NCBI GenBank assembly: GCA_964477445.1
Contig: CAYZED010000007.1
Span: 1-64,000 of the forward strand
Source: CAYZED01 sp964477445
GTDB taxonomy: Bacteria > Bacillota > Clostridia > Lutisporales > Lutisporaceae
Direction of reading: 5' to 3'
DNA: 64,000 nucleotides
Shown here piece by piece: positions 17,404 through 26,453 of this stretch. The notes under the pieces were generated by a model. The model worked only from the letters and a program-made list of their open reading frames with translations. It made no database searches and was not told the origin of the DNA. A program made the translations under genes and the position numbers. Within the stretch, counting starts at the first letter, position 1; each line of letters starts with the position of its first letter.

Positions 17404-17760
17404 TTACAACACTTTATTTTTTGTTTCTCTTGATTTCACTATTATTTCACGCCTTATTATCGCAAAATTATTAAATAATCTTACTCCAAATGCAAAAATC
17501 GCTGCATAGTATATAGGAAGCCCAAGTCTATCTCCAAGATATGTCAACGCTGCGGCTAATAATGCATTAGTAAAAAATCCGCTCACAAATATTTCCATGT
17601 CGAAATTTTTCTCTATCCCCGACCTCACTCCACCAAAAACCGTATCCAATGCTGCAAGAATTGCCACTGCTGTATATGTTGTAAACTGTAAAGGGATAGT
17701 TATACCTGAGACTAATCCGATTACCACACCCAGTAAAAGTCCAATAATTGGTATTATCAT
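17404..17760 (-). CDS. sbp: Small basic protein Sbp (DUF1290)
   Basis: 118 residues, almost all hydrophobic, with about four membrane segments (GLLLGVVIGLVSGI, YTAVAILAALDTVFGG and two more). This matches the DUF1290 family, which sits next to ftsZ in many Firmicutes. The function is unknown. Its start overlaps the end of the preceding DUF881 gene by 4 nt, so translation is coupled. Confidence 0.88.
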   Translation of the reverse strand: MIIPIIGLLLGVVIGLVSGITIPLQFTTYTAVAILAALDTVFGGVRSGIEKNFDMEIFVSGFFTNALLAAALTYLGDRLGLPIYYAAIFAFGVRLFNNFAIIRREIIVKSRETKNKVL

Positions 17761-18482
17761 TTTATTTCGCTCCCTACTTTTTTTATGAATTTATTTTTTC
17801 CAGGTCCCTTATATGCCGCAATTGTGATTTCATCATTCTCTTCTATTTTCACCTTTATTTTCGCAAATCTAAGCAAATCAACATAATTATCTGGTCTATT
17901 CAAAGAAGCTAATAGTTTCTTTTTTTCACCGATTGCTTCTATAACAAATGGTGGAGTGTGCCTTTTCCCATCTATTAAAATTGTTGGACCTCCACACCTA
18001 ATGTTTGTGGCCGCAGTCACTCGCTCTCCATTAACAGCAATTGCTTCAGCGCCTGCACCTTTTAACTCATTAACTAAATTCAAAATGTCAATATCGTGTA
18101 TAATATATAAGGATTGGTCTACACCTGGCTCTGCTAAAGAATCACTATCTCTTAAATATATTCTGACTCCTTGTCCTTTTACTTGGGATAAGTCTGCCAT
18201 TAATTTTAGTCCAGCAAGCTCAGCTTTCATTGTATTTATTGTAGCTTCAGTATCATATTTTGATTTCTCATATTTTCCCCAAGTATCAACTAGGACTTGA
18301 TTAGATTTCTTTATTAAATCATTTTCGATATTATAATTGTCAATCTCGGTTCTTAACTCGAGAAGTTTCTGTGGTGTTATTATCCCTTGAAAGGTAAAAT
18401 TCCCTTTTAGCTGAAGAGCTGCCATAAATCCAATAGAAACTGCCAATATTAATATTATTATTTTATATATACTACTTCTCAT
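17757..18482 (-). CDS. DUF881 family protein (YlxX/YlxW-like), copy 2
   Basis: 241 residues: an N-terminal membrane anchor (about 7-25), a short coiled coil (35-95), then the DUF881 domain with GQGVRIYLRDSD, the HDIDILNLVNELKGAGAEAIAVNG core and GPTILIDGK. The family is found beside divIB and ftsZ in Firmicutes and is assumed to act in division or wall growth; no reaction is known. It shares one base with the preceding DUF881 gene and overlaps sbp by 4 nt. The two DUF881 proteins are clear paralogues in tandem. Confidence 0.88.
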   Translation of the reverse strand: MRSSIYKIIILILAVSIGFMAALQLKGNFTFQGIITPQKLLELRTEIDNYNIENDLIKKSNQVLVDTWGKYEKSKYDTEATINTMKAELAGLKLMADLSQVKGQGVRIYLRDSDSLAEPGVDQSLYIIHDIDILNLVNELKGAGAEAIAVNGERVTAATNIRCGGPTILIDGKRHTPPFVIEAIGEKKKLLASLNRPDNYVDLLRFAKIKVKIEENDEITIAAYKGPGKNKFIKKVGSEIK

Positions 18483-19198
18483 TATTGTTCTGCCTTTTTA
18501 ACTTCGATAGCATATAAATGTTCAATTATTCCATTGTATTTTTCGACCATGATCAATTCGCTTTTTGTAATACTTACTTTGACACCAGTTTCTTGAAATT
18601 GATCTTTAATTCCACCCCGCAGTTGGAGTGCTGCATCAAGCTGTTTGGGATCTCCAATTACTTTTAATACATATGGAGGTGCAAGCTGTACTGTATTTAT
18701 GTTTATATGCACGCCAGCCTGCCTTATTTCAGTTTCAGAAATCATTCTTTGTCCATTTATTGATATAGCCTCTGCTCCAGCAGCATTGAGCTCATTTACT
18801 ACTAATAAAAGCATCTCATGAGAAATTAATGCATAGTCCAATTCCGCTGAAACATTTCCATCGTCAATTGAAACATTAATACCAGGGCCTTCAACATCTG
18901 TTAATCCTGCCAATAATCTAACATTGTCCAATTCTTCCTTTAAAAGCAGCGAGGCTTTGTCTCCTCCAGCAGCAGCATTTTCATATGCGCTAATTTTTGT
19001 TTCTAATTCTGATTTGAGTTTCAGCAAATTGTCTTTGTCCTCTGTTAATTTCTTAAGTTGAACCGATAATTCCCTTGCTCTCCACTCAGAAACCGGACCT
19101 ATTCCTTTAGTCATTGTTTGTAATTGAATAATTAAAACAAAACCCATTACTAAACAAACAAATGCTATGGAAAACTGAAATTTTAGGTTTTTTTTCAT
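18482..19198 (-). CDS. DUF881 family protein (YlxW/YlxX-like), copy 1
   Basis: 238 residues with the same plan as its neighbour: a membrane anchor (about 9-27), a stronger coiled coil (about 40-95), then DUF881 with GPGINVSIDDGN and VNELNAAGAEAISINGQR. It is the first of the tandem pair, about 90 nt after ftsQ. That gap holds a 20-bp AT-rich palindrome (19214-19233) of unclear role. Confidence 0.88.
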   Translation of the reverse strand: MKKNLKFQFSIAFVCLVMGFVLIIQLQTMTKGIGPVSEWRARELSVQLKKLTEDKDNLLKLKSELETKISAYENAAAGGDKASLLLKEELDNVRLLAGLTDVEGPGINVSIDDGNVSAELDYALISHEMLLLVVNELNAAGAEAISINGQRMISETEIRQAGVHININTVQLAPPYVLKVIGDPKQLDAALQLRGGIKDQFQETGVKVSITKSELIMVEKYNGIIEHLYAIEVKKAEQ

Positions 19199-19291
19199 TT
19201 TGCACCTCTTCTAAAATTGTTTTTAAACAATTTGACTAATTTGTGTATAGCTTAAATTGATTTACTTAAGAAAACATAATTATTTCACAAA

Positions 19292-20011
19292 TTATTTTAC
19301 TGGTTTGAACACAGGCTCACCATTATTACTGAAATCAATTATGCCTCTTCTGTTTTTCTTTTTTATGTCTTCTAAAATTGATTTCGCAAATGAAAGTTTA
19401 TATGCAATATCTACTGGTTCACCTAATAAAATCGTATTTCCATCTCTATAAGAAAGACTTACATTGTTTATATCAGTTATATCAATTTTCGTCATTCCCT
19501 GCAATAGATCAGAAGGTCTAATTTCCTTTATTACTTTCATTAATGTATCTAGTGCAGTTTTATTTTCAACAGTTAGACTTTCTCCCACTTTAAAATCGCT
19601 AAAGCGAAGACCAACAACTACAGGTAAATCAAATATTTCTCCTCCAATTGGCAAGACTTCCAATACCACTCCTTCTTCATCAAGTATAACATTACTGCCA
19701 ACGTAAGGAATTTTAAATGCGGCAATTCTTTCGATAACACTAATAACAACTTTGGAGGGCAACTTCCTGTCTATTTTTACCAATTTAATATATGCGTCTT
19801 TAAATATACCTCTTATCGCAGTTTTTTCAAAGAATAGAAAAATGTTCTTTCCATATTCGAGTCCTGAATTATTAATTATTTCGTCTTTTGGTACTGTCGC
19901 ATTCCCAACTACATCAATAGTTTTAATATTAAATATTCCAGTGAAAAAAATAATTATACTAGCTGTCAGAAACAGAAGAATTACGGAGATTAAAATTCTG
20001 GATTTCTTCAT
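19292..20011 (-). CDS. ftsQ: Cell division protein FtsQ/DivIB
   Basis: 239 residues: a cytoplasmic stub, one membrane segment (about 6-26), a POTRA domain starting at FNIKTIDVVGNATVPKDEI, and a beta domain to the end. In the divisome it bridges FtsL and the septal transpeptidase outside the membrane. The start overlaps the end of murG by 4 nt, so translation is coupled. The sequence is diverged, as usual for this family, but position and domain order support the call. Confidence 0.9.
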   Translation of the reverse strand: MKKSRILISVILLFLTASIIIFFTGIFNIKTIDVVGNATVPKDEIINNSGLEYGKNIFLFFEKTAIRGIFKDAYIKLVKIDRKLPSKVVISVIERIAAFKIPYVGSNVILDEEGVVLEVLPIGGEIFDLPVVVGLRFSDFKVGESLTVENKTALDTLMKVIKEIRPSDLLQGMTKIDITDINNVSLSYRDGNTILLGEPVDIAYKLSFAKSILEDIKKKNRRGIIDFSNNGEPVFKPVK

Positions 20012-21144
20012 ATTTTTACCGCCTGTCTTGTAATACTAATAGCTTCTTTAGCAATAATATTTGCTGAATTAATATTTGCTGATTCCTTCGATTTTTTTCT
20101 CATTTTCAATCTAAGTTCATTATTTTCAAGTAAGCTTAGAGCTAAGTTATAAATCGATTCCTCATTTAAGTTTTTATCCAAAAGCATCACTCCAGCACCT
20201 GCCATCTCGAAAGCTCTAGCGTTCATCTCTTGATGATTTCCTGTAGCCAATGGAAAAGGTATAACTATTGATGGACACCCGACAATTTGTAATTCTGACA
20301 GTATTCCGGCGCCTCCTCTAGTGATAACAAGGTCGGCTGCTCCCAATGCTTCTGGCATATCTTTCATATAAGGTATTACTCTTAATTGGTTTCCATGAAA
20401 ATCGCTTATTCCTTTTGAGATATAGTAATTCACTGTCTCATCATAAGCTATTTTTCCCGTTATGTGAATAATGCGGATTTTTTTATCTTCAATTGCTGCC
20501 CTTGCAAGTTTTATCATGCTTAAATTGATACTCCTAGCGCCTCTACTTCCCCCTGTTACCACCACTATAGGGCCTTCACCTGTCAATTCTAAAAANNNNN
20601 NNNNNAATTTAACAGCTTGTACCTTTTCAACAATTTTAAACCCTGGTCTTACCGGATTTCCTGAAAAGAATATTTTTTTATTTGCTTTAAAAAAAGGTAT
20701 AGCTTCTTTATATGTAACCGCAATCTTATTTACAAATTTAGAGAGTATAATATTTGTTATCCCAGGTATTGCATTTTGTTCATGAATTAAAGTCGGGATT
20801 CCTCTCAGTGCGCCAATTAACAAAACTGGCCCACAAACATATCCTCCAGTACCTATAATCAATTCAGGTTTAAAATCAGATATTATCTTCCATGAATCAA
20901 ATAATCCTTTTATTAAATCAAATATAACAAAAATGTTTTTTAAGAGAAATCTTCTTTCAAAACCTCTAACACAAATTGTCCTCAAAGCGATTCCCTCAGA
21001 TGGGATTATTTCCGATTCCATTCCATTATTTGTACCAACAAAAAGCAACTCAGTGCCTTGAACAATTTTTTCGATTTCTCTTCCTATTGAGATTGCTGGA
21101 TATATATGCCCGCCGGTGCCACCACCACTTAATAATACTCTCAT
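20008..21144 (-). CDS. murG: UDP-GlcNAc transferase MurG (lipid II synthesis), crossing a contig gap
   Basis: Membrane-associated GT28 enzyme that adds GlcNAc to lipid I. The GGGTGGHIYPAI loop at residues 8-19, GGYVCGPV, and the C-terminal TRGGAGILSEL and PFPLATGNHQEMNA donor-site motifs are present. Ten N (20596-20605) lie between GNPVR and TGGSRGA. If the contigs overlap by two T residues the joined protein has 374 residues. The stretch between these two motifs then has 30 residues, which agrees with my recollection of the family, so the gene seems intact. It starts 10 nt after ftsW ends. Confidence 0.95.
   Translation of the reverse strand: MRVLLSGGGTGGHIYPAISIGREIEKIVQGTELLFVGTNNGMESEIIPSEGIALRTICVRGFERRFLLKNIFVIFDLIKGLFDSWKIISDFKPELIIGTGGYVCGPVLLIGALRGIPTLIHEQNAIPGITNIILSKFVNKIAVTYKEAIPFFKANKKIFFSGNPVRPGFKIVEKVQAVKXXXXFLELTGEGPIVVVTGGSRGARSINLSMIKLARAAIEDKKIRIIHITGKIAYDETVNYYISKGISDFHGNQLRVIPYMKDMPEALGAADLVITRGGAGILSELQIVGCPSIVIPFPLATGNHQEMNARAFEMAGAGVMLLDKNLNEESIYNLALSLLENNELRLKMRKKSKESANINSANIIAKEAISITRQAVKI
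20596..20605. other. Assembly gap (10 N) in murG
   Basis: The flanks end in AAATT and begin with TTTTTAG on the coding strand; a 2-base overlap restores family spacing. Confidence 0.95.
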
Positions 21145-21154
21145 GTTCCCTCCA

Positions 21155-22273
21155 CTACTGATTAAGTTGGATTCTCTTTGGCCTTTTCTTTTTGGAAATA
21201 TTTAATAAAATACCCATGGAGAAAGAGAAAACTATAAATGATGACCCTCCTGAACTTATAAGAGGTAACGATACCCCTGTAGTAGGCGCTAGTCCAATTG
21301 CAACTAAAATATTAAAAAATGCTTGAAAGCCAATCATAACTGTAATCCCAAAAGCTACTAAACGGCCAAATTCATCACTACATTGATTTGATATACGTAG
21401 CCCTCGCAATATAAAAAAACCATAAAGTGCGACCACGGTAACGGATCCAATAAAACCTAATTCCTCTCCTATAATAGCAAAAATAAAATCGTTTTGGGCC
21501 TCAGGAATATACTGAAATTTTTGAGTTGAATTTCCTAACCCGACTCCGAAAAGGCCTCCATTTGCTAAAGCATAAAGAGACTGCAGAAGTTGAAATCCAC
21601 CATCTTGAGCATCTCCCCATCTGTCAAAAAGTGCTGTTATTCTTCCGATCATATAATTTTGTTTCATTATCATAAATGCCGCAAAAGGCAGAACTCCAGC
21701 TGCTCCAAGAAATATATATCGGAGTTTTATCCCAGAAGCCACCATAATAGAAACACCAATTATGAGTACTGTCGTAGCCGAACTAAGACTGGGTTGCAAA
21801 TAAACTAACACACATGGAATAATTACAAAAGTCCCAATTTTAATAAAAGTCATAAATTTGTCAAGCGTTTCTTCCTTATATCTACTAATAATACTTGAAA
21901 CCATTAGTATCACGGCTAATTTGGCTACCTCAGATGGCTGTAACTCAATCCCAATTTTTATCCATCTTGTTGCGTTATTCCTTTCAATGCCCATCGATGT
22001 AAATAATAATAATAACAAAACTAAACTTATATAATAAAATACTGGTGCCAATTTTTTCCATAATTTGTAGTCTATAAAAGATGTAGCAACCATAACAAAG
22101 ATACCAGCTAAAACAAAAGCTCCTTGTCTCAAAAAGGTTCCATAAGGACTATTATTTTTCATAACAAGTTCCATACTGCTGGCACTAAAAACCATCACCA
22201 AACCAAATAGCATTAATATTAAAATTACTTCCAGCAAATATATGTCAATACTGTTCTTTATTTTATCAAACAT
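21155..22273 (-). CDS. ftsW: SEDS-family lipid II polymerase FtsW/SpoVE
   Basis: 372 residues and about ten membrane segments. SEDS signatures are present: NNATRWIKIG-type loop with LQPSEVAKLAVIL, the large extracellular loop with FQYIPEAQNDFIFAIIGEELGF, and the terminal PLISSGGSS. It polymerises glycan strands together with a class B PBP, here the one encoded at 32.2-34.0 kb. Whether it works in vegetative division (FtsW) or sporulation (SpoVE) cannot be told. It follows murD by 28 nt. Confidence 0.95.
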   Translation of the reverse strand: MFDKIKNSIDIYLLEVILILMLFGLVMVFSASSMELVMKNNSPYGTFLRQGAFVLAGIFVMVATSFIDYKLWKKLAPVFYYISLVLLLLLFTSMGIERNNATRWIKIGIELQPSEVAKLAVILMVSSIISRYKEETLDKFMTFIKIGTFVIIPCVLVYLQPSLSSATTVLIIGVSIMVASGIKLRYIFLGAAGVLPFAAFMIMKQNYMIGRITALFDRWGDAQDGGFQLLQSLYALANGGLFGVGLGNSTQKFQYIPEAQNDFIFAIIGEELGFIGSVTVVALYGFFILRGLRISNQCSDEFGRLVAFGITVMIGFQAFFNILVAIGLAPTTGVSLPLISSGGSSFIVFSFSMGILLNISKKKRPKRIQLNQ

Positions 22274-22301
22274 TAATAATGAACTACCACCTTTTATATG
22301 A

Positions 22302-23675
22302 TTATTTTTGTTCTACTTTCAATGTTAAACTATAGACACTCTCTTTAAAAATTCTTCCTCTTTGTTCAAAATTCTTAAACATATCCCAACTAGCGCATGC
22401 AGGAGATAATAAAACGCAATCTCCAGAAACAGCTACTTCTGACGCTCTTTTCACCGCTTCTTCAATATTTTCGACGAATTCATAAGATAAAAATTTGTTT
22501 TGGTTTGCAGCTTCAGCTATTTTATTCTTTGTTTCTCCAAGCAAAATCATCCACTTAACTGTACTTCCGAAAGACTTAATAAAAGAATCAAAATCGGCGC
22601 TCTTATCATATCCTCCAGCTATGAGAACTGTTGGTCGCTTCATAGCTTCAATGGCCTTGATAGATGCATCAGGATTTGTTCCCTTTGAATCGTTATAATA
22701 TATTACACCATCTATTTCATCTACATATTCCACTCTATGTTCTACACCTTTAAAATTTTTAACTGCTTTTCCTATAATTTCTGGAGATACTCCAGCGCAG
22801 TATGCCATAAGAGATGCTGCTAAAACATTTTCTACATTATGTGCACCAGGTATAAAAATATCTTCAACTTTAATGATAAAATCTTTTTTACCATCGAGTG
22901 AAACCCAAATTTCATTATTTTCTACCCAAGCTCCCTCTTCTAATATAATGCTTCTAGAAAAATATAAAACCTTTGAATTTATTCTGCTTTTTAAACCTCT
23001 GGTTAATTCATTATCCCAGTTAAGTATCGCAAAGTCATTTTCTTCTTGGTTCTCAAAAATTCTTAATTTAGCTTCAGTATATCCTTCCATTGTCTTATGT
23101 CTATCTAGATGATCCGGCGTAATATTTGTTATTACTGCAACTGTTGGTCTAAAATTAACAATCGATTCTAATTGAAAGCTTGATACCTCTGTGACAAAAA
23201 AATCATTCTCTTTAGCGAATAATACTTCACCAACTAATGCATTCCCTACATTACCTGTAATAAAAGCTTTTCTACTATCTGCTTTGATTATTTCGCCAAG
23301 AAGCATAGTGATAGTGGTTTTTCCATTAGTTCCAGTAATTGCTAATATCGGCGCCTTTGCAAATCTATACCCAAGTTCAATCTCAGCAATTGCTTCCTTA
23401 CCTAATCTTTTTAATTCTTTTACTAAAGGCATATCTAGAGGCACTCCAGGACTTAGAATAGCAAAATCACATTCTTGCGCTAACTCAATAGGGTGACCCT
23501 CCGAAACTAATTTAAATTCAACATCACATAAATTATCTATTACATCTTTAAGCGCTTCAATTTTTTTTGAGTCATTTAAAATGACCTTGGCCCCTTGGCT
23601 TATAAGAAATCTTACAGCTGGAATTCCTGAAACAGCTGCTCCGATCACAAGAACATTTTTATCTTTTAAATCCAT
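22302..23675 (-). CDS. murD: UDP-MurNAc-L-Ala:D-Glu ligase MurD
   Basis: 457 residues from the ATG at 23675, which has AGGGAG 8 nt upstream; an in-frame start at 23732 lacks one. It adds D-glutamate to UDP-MurNAc-L-alanine using ATP. It has an N-terminal Rossmann part (VLVIGAAVSGIPAVRFL), the ATP loop TGTNGKTT, the central NITPDHLDRHKTMEGY motif, and the C-terminal YNDSKGTNPDAS with D-Glu-site residues. Cytoplasmic. It lies 91 nt after mraY. Confidence 0.96.
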   Translation of the reverse strand: MDLKDKNVLVIGAAVSGIPAVRFLISQGAKVILNDSKKIEALKDVIDNLCDVEFKLVSEGHPIELAQECDFAILSPGVPLDMPLVKELKRLGKEAIAEIELGYRFAKAPILAITGTNGKTTITMLLGEIIKADSRKAFITGNVGNALVGEVLFAKENDFFVTEVSSFQLESIVNFRPTVAVITNITPDHLDRHKTMEGYTEAKLRIFENQEENDFAILNWDNELTRGLKSRINSKVLYFSRSIILEEGAWVENNEIWVSLDGKKDFIIKVEDIFIPGAHNVENVLAASLMAYCAGVSPEIIGKAVKNFKGVEHRVEYVDEIDGVIYYNDSKGTNPDASIKAIEAMKRPTVLIAGGYDKSADFDSFIKSFGSTVKWMILLGETKNKIAEAANQNKFLSYEFVENIEEAVKRASEVAVSGDCVLLSPACASWDMFKNFEQRGRIFKESVYSLTLKVEQK

Positions 23676-23766
23676 ACTTTCACTCCCTATATCCATTAAA
23701 TTTAAATGAATTATTTCTGACCGCTGTAACACTTCAGATGAAATACTTTACCGCTTCTATTTTTTG

Positions 23767-24735
23767 TTACTTTAGCCCCAGTAACGCAACAAGAGTCAAT
23801 ACAGTCGATACAATAGCAAAGACTGCAGTAATTTTAGTTTCTTTCCATCCTTTGATTTCAAAATGGTGATGAATTGGAGCCATTCTAAAAATACGTTTAC
23901 CTTTGGAATATTTAAAGTATGAAACCTGAATTAACACTGAAAGCGCTTCAATAATATAAACAAATCCAACTAAAGCTAGGAATATCTGAAGCTTTGTGGC
24001 TATCGCAAGTGCGACTATAGCTCCACCAATTGCGAAAGATCCTGTATCTCCCATGAAGACTTCAGCAGGATGACTATTATATTTTAGAAAGCCTAACAAG
24101 GCACCGAAAAGAGCTGATGCAGCTATAAGTATTCCTTTTTCACCCATCACGAGCCCTGAAATAGCAAAGAAGGCGACAACTGGCAAAGTAACCGAAGTAG
24201 CTAATCCATCCAAACCATCTGTTAAGTTTACTGCATTAGTGGCTCCAATAATAACAAAAGTAGTGAAAGGTATATACCATATTCCTAAATCAAAATATAC
24301 TCCAATAAAAGGTATCAGTAGTTTAGTGTCCCAACCTAAAGTAAAATAATACAATAAAAGTATAATGACATTTATAATAAGCAGCCCTACTATCTTTTGG
24401 TAGGCACGTAAACCAAGATTTCTTTTCATAACAACTTTAACAAAATCATCTATAAATCCAAATAAACCAAACAAAACGGTAGATACTATAACAAAAATAG
24501 CTTTAGAATCTTTAGTTATTGCAAAGCAAGTGACAACAACTGCAACAATTATAATAATCCCACCCATTGTAGGTGTTCCCGACTTAGATTGATGATTATC
24601 TGGACACTCTTCTAAAACTTTTTGACCCGCCTTCAGGGACTTAAGTATCGGTAGCAAAAGCTGTCCGCTAAGAATTGATAACAAAAAGCCTACAATGGCG
24701 CAAAACAACATGATTCTGACATCTATATTTAGCAA
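23767..24735 (-). CDS. mraY: Phospho-MurNAc-pentapeptide transferase MraY
   Basis: Polytopic membrane enzyme that makes lipid I from UDP-MurNAc-pentapeptide and undecaprenyl phosphate. The aspartate motifs are present: GFIDDFVKV, NAVNLTDGLDGLA, and the terminal APIHHHFEIKGW. The frame is open to 24765. A TTG at 24735 behind TTGGGGG at 9 nt gives the usual length of about 322 residues and is preferred; an ATG at about 24711 is also possible. It is followed by murD and preceded by murF. Confidence 0.93.
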   Translation of the reverse strand: MLNIDVRIMLFCAIVGFLLSILSGQLLLPILKSLKAGQKVLEECPDNHQSKSGTPTMGGIIIIVAVVVTCFAITKDSKAIFVIVSTVLFGLFGFIDDFVKVVMKRNLGLRAYQKIVGLLIINVIILLLYYFTLGWDTKLLIPFIGVYFDLGIWYIPFTTFVIIGATNAVNLTDGLDGLATSVTLPVVAFFAISGLVMGEKGILIAASALFGALLGFLKYNSHPAEVFMGDTGSFAIGGAIVALAIATKLQIFLALVGFVYIIEALSVLIQVSYFKYSKGKRIFRMAPIHHHFEIKGWKETKITAVFAIVSTVLTLVALLGLK

Positions 24736-24776
24736 GATTTGTAACCCCCAATATTTTTTTTGCAAGCTTAATTATA

Positions 24777-26453
24777 TCACTTTCTTAAGCTATCTACCAC
24801 TTCTACCATCTTCATTCCGAGCGATCCTTTAACTAAAACTATATCTCCTGAACCAATGAGTTCTTTAATTTTTTTTATAAGTATATCCTTATCTAAAAAA
24901 GTGAATACTGACTTTCTTTCGATTTGTCTATCCACAAAAAGTTTTTCATAAGCGCAATTGTATTCTTTTCCATAAGTTAGGATTAAATCAATTCTTTTAT
25001 TTTCAAGCGCATACTTTAAAACGTCACAATGAAAGTTCAGCTTATTATCACCAAGTTCAAGCATATCTCCAATAACAGCAATTCTCAATCCGCCTTTATT
25101 GATATTTATTTTTTTCTCCTCATATAATGTATTCATTTCTGGCAAAACTTTCGCAATATCTGGAACTTCCACATCAATTGAAGGATGAACATTACTTAAA
25201 ACATTCACATCTCCTAGCATATCAATAACCGCTTTCATAGATTCAGGATTAGCGTTATATGAATCATTAATAACGCGGACCCCTTTAATTCCTTCAAATA
25301 TTTCCATTCTATTTTTTGAGGGTTTAAAGTTTTCTAGGCCGTTTTGTATTTGAGCTTCATTAAGCCCATTAAGAATTCCACAAACTGCTGCTGCCGAAGC
25401 ATTAAGAACATTATACTTCCCTGGTAAATTCAAACTGAGATTTAATTCTGTATCAAACCTTTCATCATTACTTCTGATTTTGAATCTATTTCCTCCACTT
25501 TCAGTAGGAAATACATCAAAGCAAACGAAATTGTTACTATCTGAAAATCCATATGTTATAACATCGCTATTCTTATATCGTGGCTTTTCAATGTTTTTTA
25601 AGAATTCATCATCCCCGTTGATGATACCGATACTTCCAGCTTCCATATGCTCAAATATTTCGAGCTTAGCTTTCATGATATTCTCTCTGGTACCCAGAAA
25701 CTCCATATGTGCCGTTCCGACATTAGTAATAACAGCAATATTGGGCTTTGCAATTTCAGATAATCTTTCGATTTCTCCAAAACTACTCATACCCATTTCT
25801 AGCACAGCTATTTGATGCTCTTTTTCAATCCCAAAAATTGTAATTGGTAGTCCGAATTCGTTATTATAGTTCCCCTCATTCTTATGTGTTGAAAACCCAA
25901 CCTTCATCACTGCTGCAATCATATCCTTCGTTGTTGTTTTCCCCGAACTCCCTGTTACCCCTATCGTCTTAATGTCAAAATTACTTTTATACCACATGGC
26001 AATATCTCCAAGAGCCTTTACTGTGTCTTCAACGAAAAGTAGTGCTGCATCAACTCCAGAAATCTTTTCTAGCACTTTATCCTTCATTTCTTTATTTACT
26101 AGTAAGCAAGAAGCTCCATTACTTAATGCATCTAGAACAAAATCATGACCATCAACCTTCTCGCCCTTAATTGAAACATAAAGATCTCCAGGATTTGCTT
26201 TTCTGCTATCAATTGACACCCCATAAATATCCTCAAACCTGCCATTTTCATCGTATAGGTGTTTATTATCATTTGGTTGTTCATTATCATTTGGTTGTTC
26301 ATTATCATTTGGGTGTTCATTATCATTTGGTTGTTCATTATCGTATGAATGTTTATTATCGTGTAAATCGAAGCGATTTTTGGAATCTTTCTGTAAAAAT
26401 ATGAGTTCTCCTCCAGAAGCATTCTGCGCATCCAGCAAACTAAATTTTATCAT
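24777..26453 (-). CDS. murF: UDP-MurNAc-tripeptide:D-Ala-D-Ala ligase MurF with repeat insertion
   Basis: 558 residues from the ATG at 26453 (GGAGG at 5 nt). It completes the cytoplasmic wall precursor by adding D-Ala-D-Ala. The ATP loop TGSSGKTTTKDM, EMGMSSFGEIERLS, NVGTAHMEFLGTRENI and NDSYNANPESMKA are all typical. Unusually, about residues 25-70 hold a hydrophilic insertion built of NDNEQP-like hexapeptides, encoded by six 18-bp repeats, just before the DSRK substrate motif. The gene is about 90 residues longer than usual, also because of an insertion near residue 400 (NVHPSIDVEVPDIAKVLPE). The start overlaps the ATP-grasp gene by 14 nt. Confidence 0.95.
   Translation of the reverse strand: MIKFSLLDAQNASGGELIFLQKDSKNRFDLHDNKHSYDNEQPNDNEHPNDNEQPNDNEQPNDNKHLYDENGRFEDIYGVSIDSRKANPGDLYVSIKGEKVDGHDFVLDALSNGASCLLVNKEMKDKVLEKISGVDAALLFVEDTVKALGDIAMWYKSNFDIKTIGVTGSSGKTTTKDMIAAVMKVGFSTHKNEGNYNNEFGLPITIFGIEKEHQIAVLEMGMSSFGEIERLSEIAKPNIAVITNVGTAHMEFLGTRENIMKAKLEIFEHMEAGSIGIINGDDEFLKNIEKPRYKNSDVITYGFSDSNNFVCFDVFPTESGGNRFKIRSNDERFDTELNLSLNLPGKYNVLNASAAAVCGILNGLNEAQIQNGLENFKPSKNRMEIFEGIKGVRVINDSYNANPESMKAVIDMLGDVNVLSNVHPSIDVEVPDIAKVLPEMNTLYEEKKININKGGLRIAVIGDMLELGDNKLNFHCDVLKYALENKRIDLILTYGKEYNCAYEKLFVDRQIERKSVFTFLDKDILIKKIKELIGSGDIVLVKGSLGMKMVEVVDSLRK
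26258..26365 (-). repeat. Six 18-bp tandem repeats inside murF
   Basis: Units start at 26258, 26276, 26294, 26312, 26330 and 26348. The inner three are nearly identical and the outer ones more diverged. Each encodes a six-residue unit such as NDNEQP. Copy number can change without breaking the frame. Confidence 0.9.

Noticed and set aside
19214..19233. Terminator between ftsQ and the DUF881 genes
   Set aside because: A 20-bp AT-rich palindrome is present but the stem is too weak and lacks a clear T-tract beyond it.
26132..26431. Repeat-rich frames opposite and beside murF as separate proteins
   Set aside because: They are out-of-frame readings of the 18-bp repeats inside murF, with no start signal of their own.
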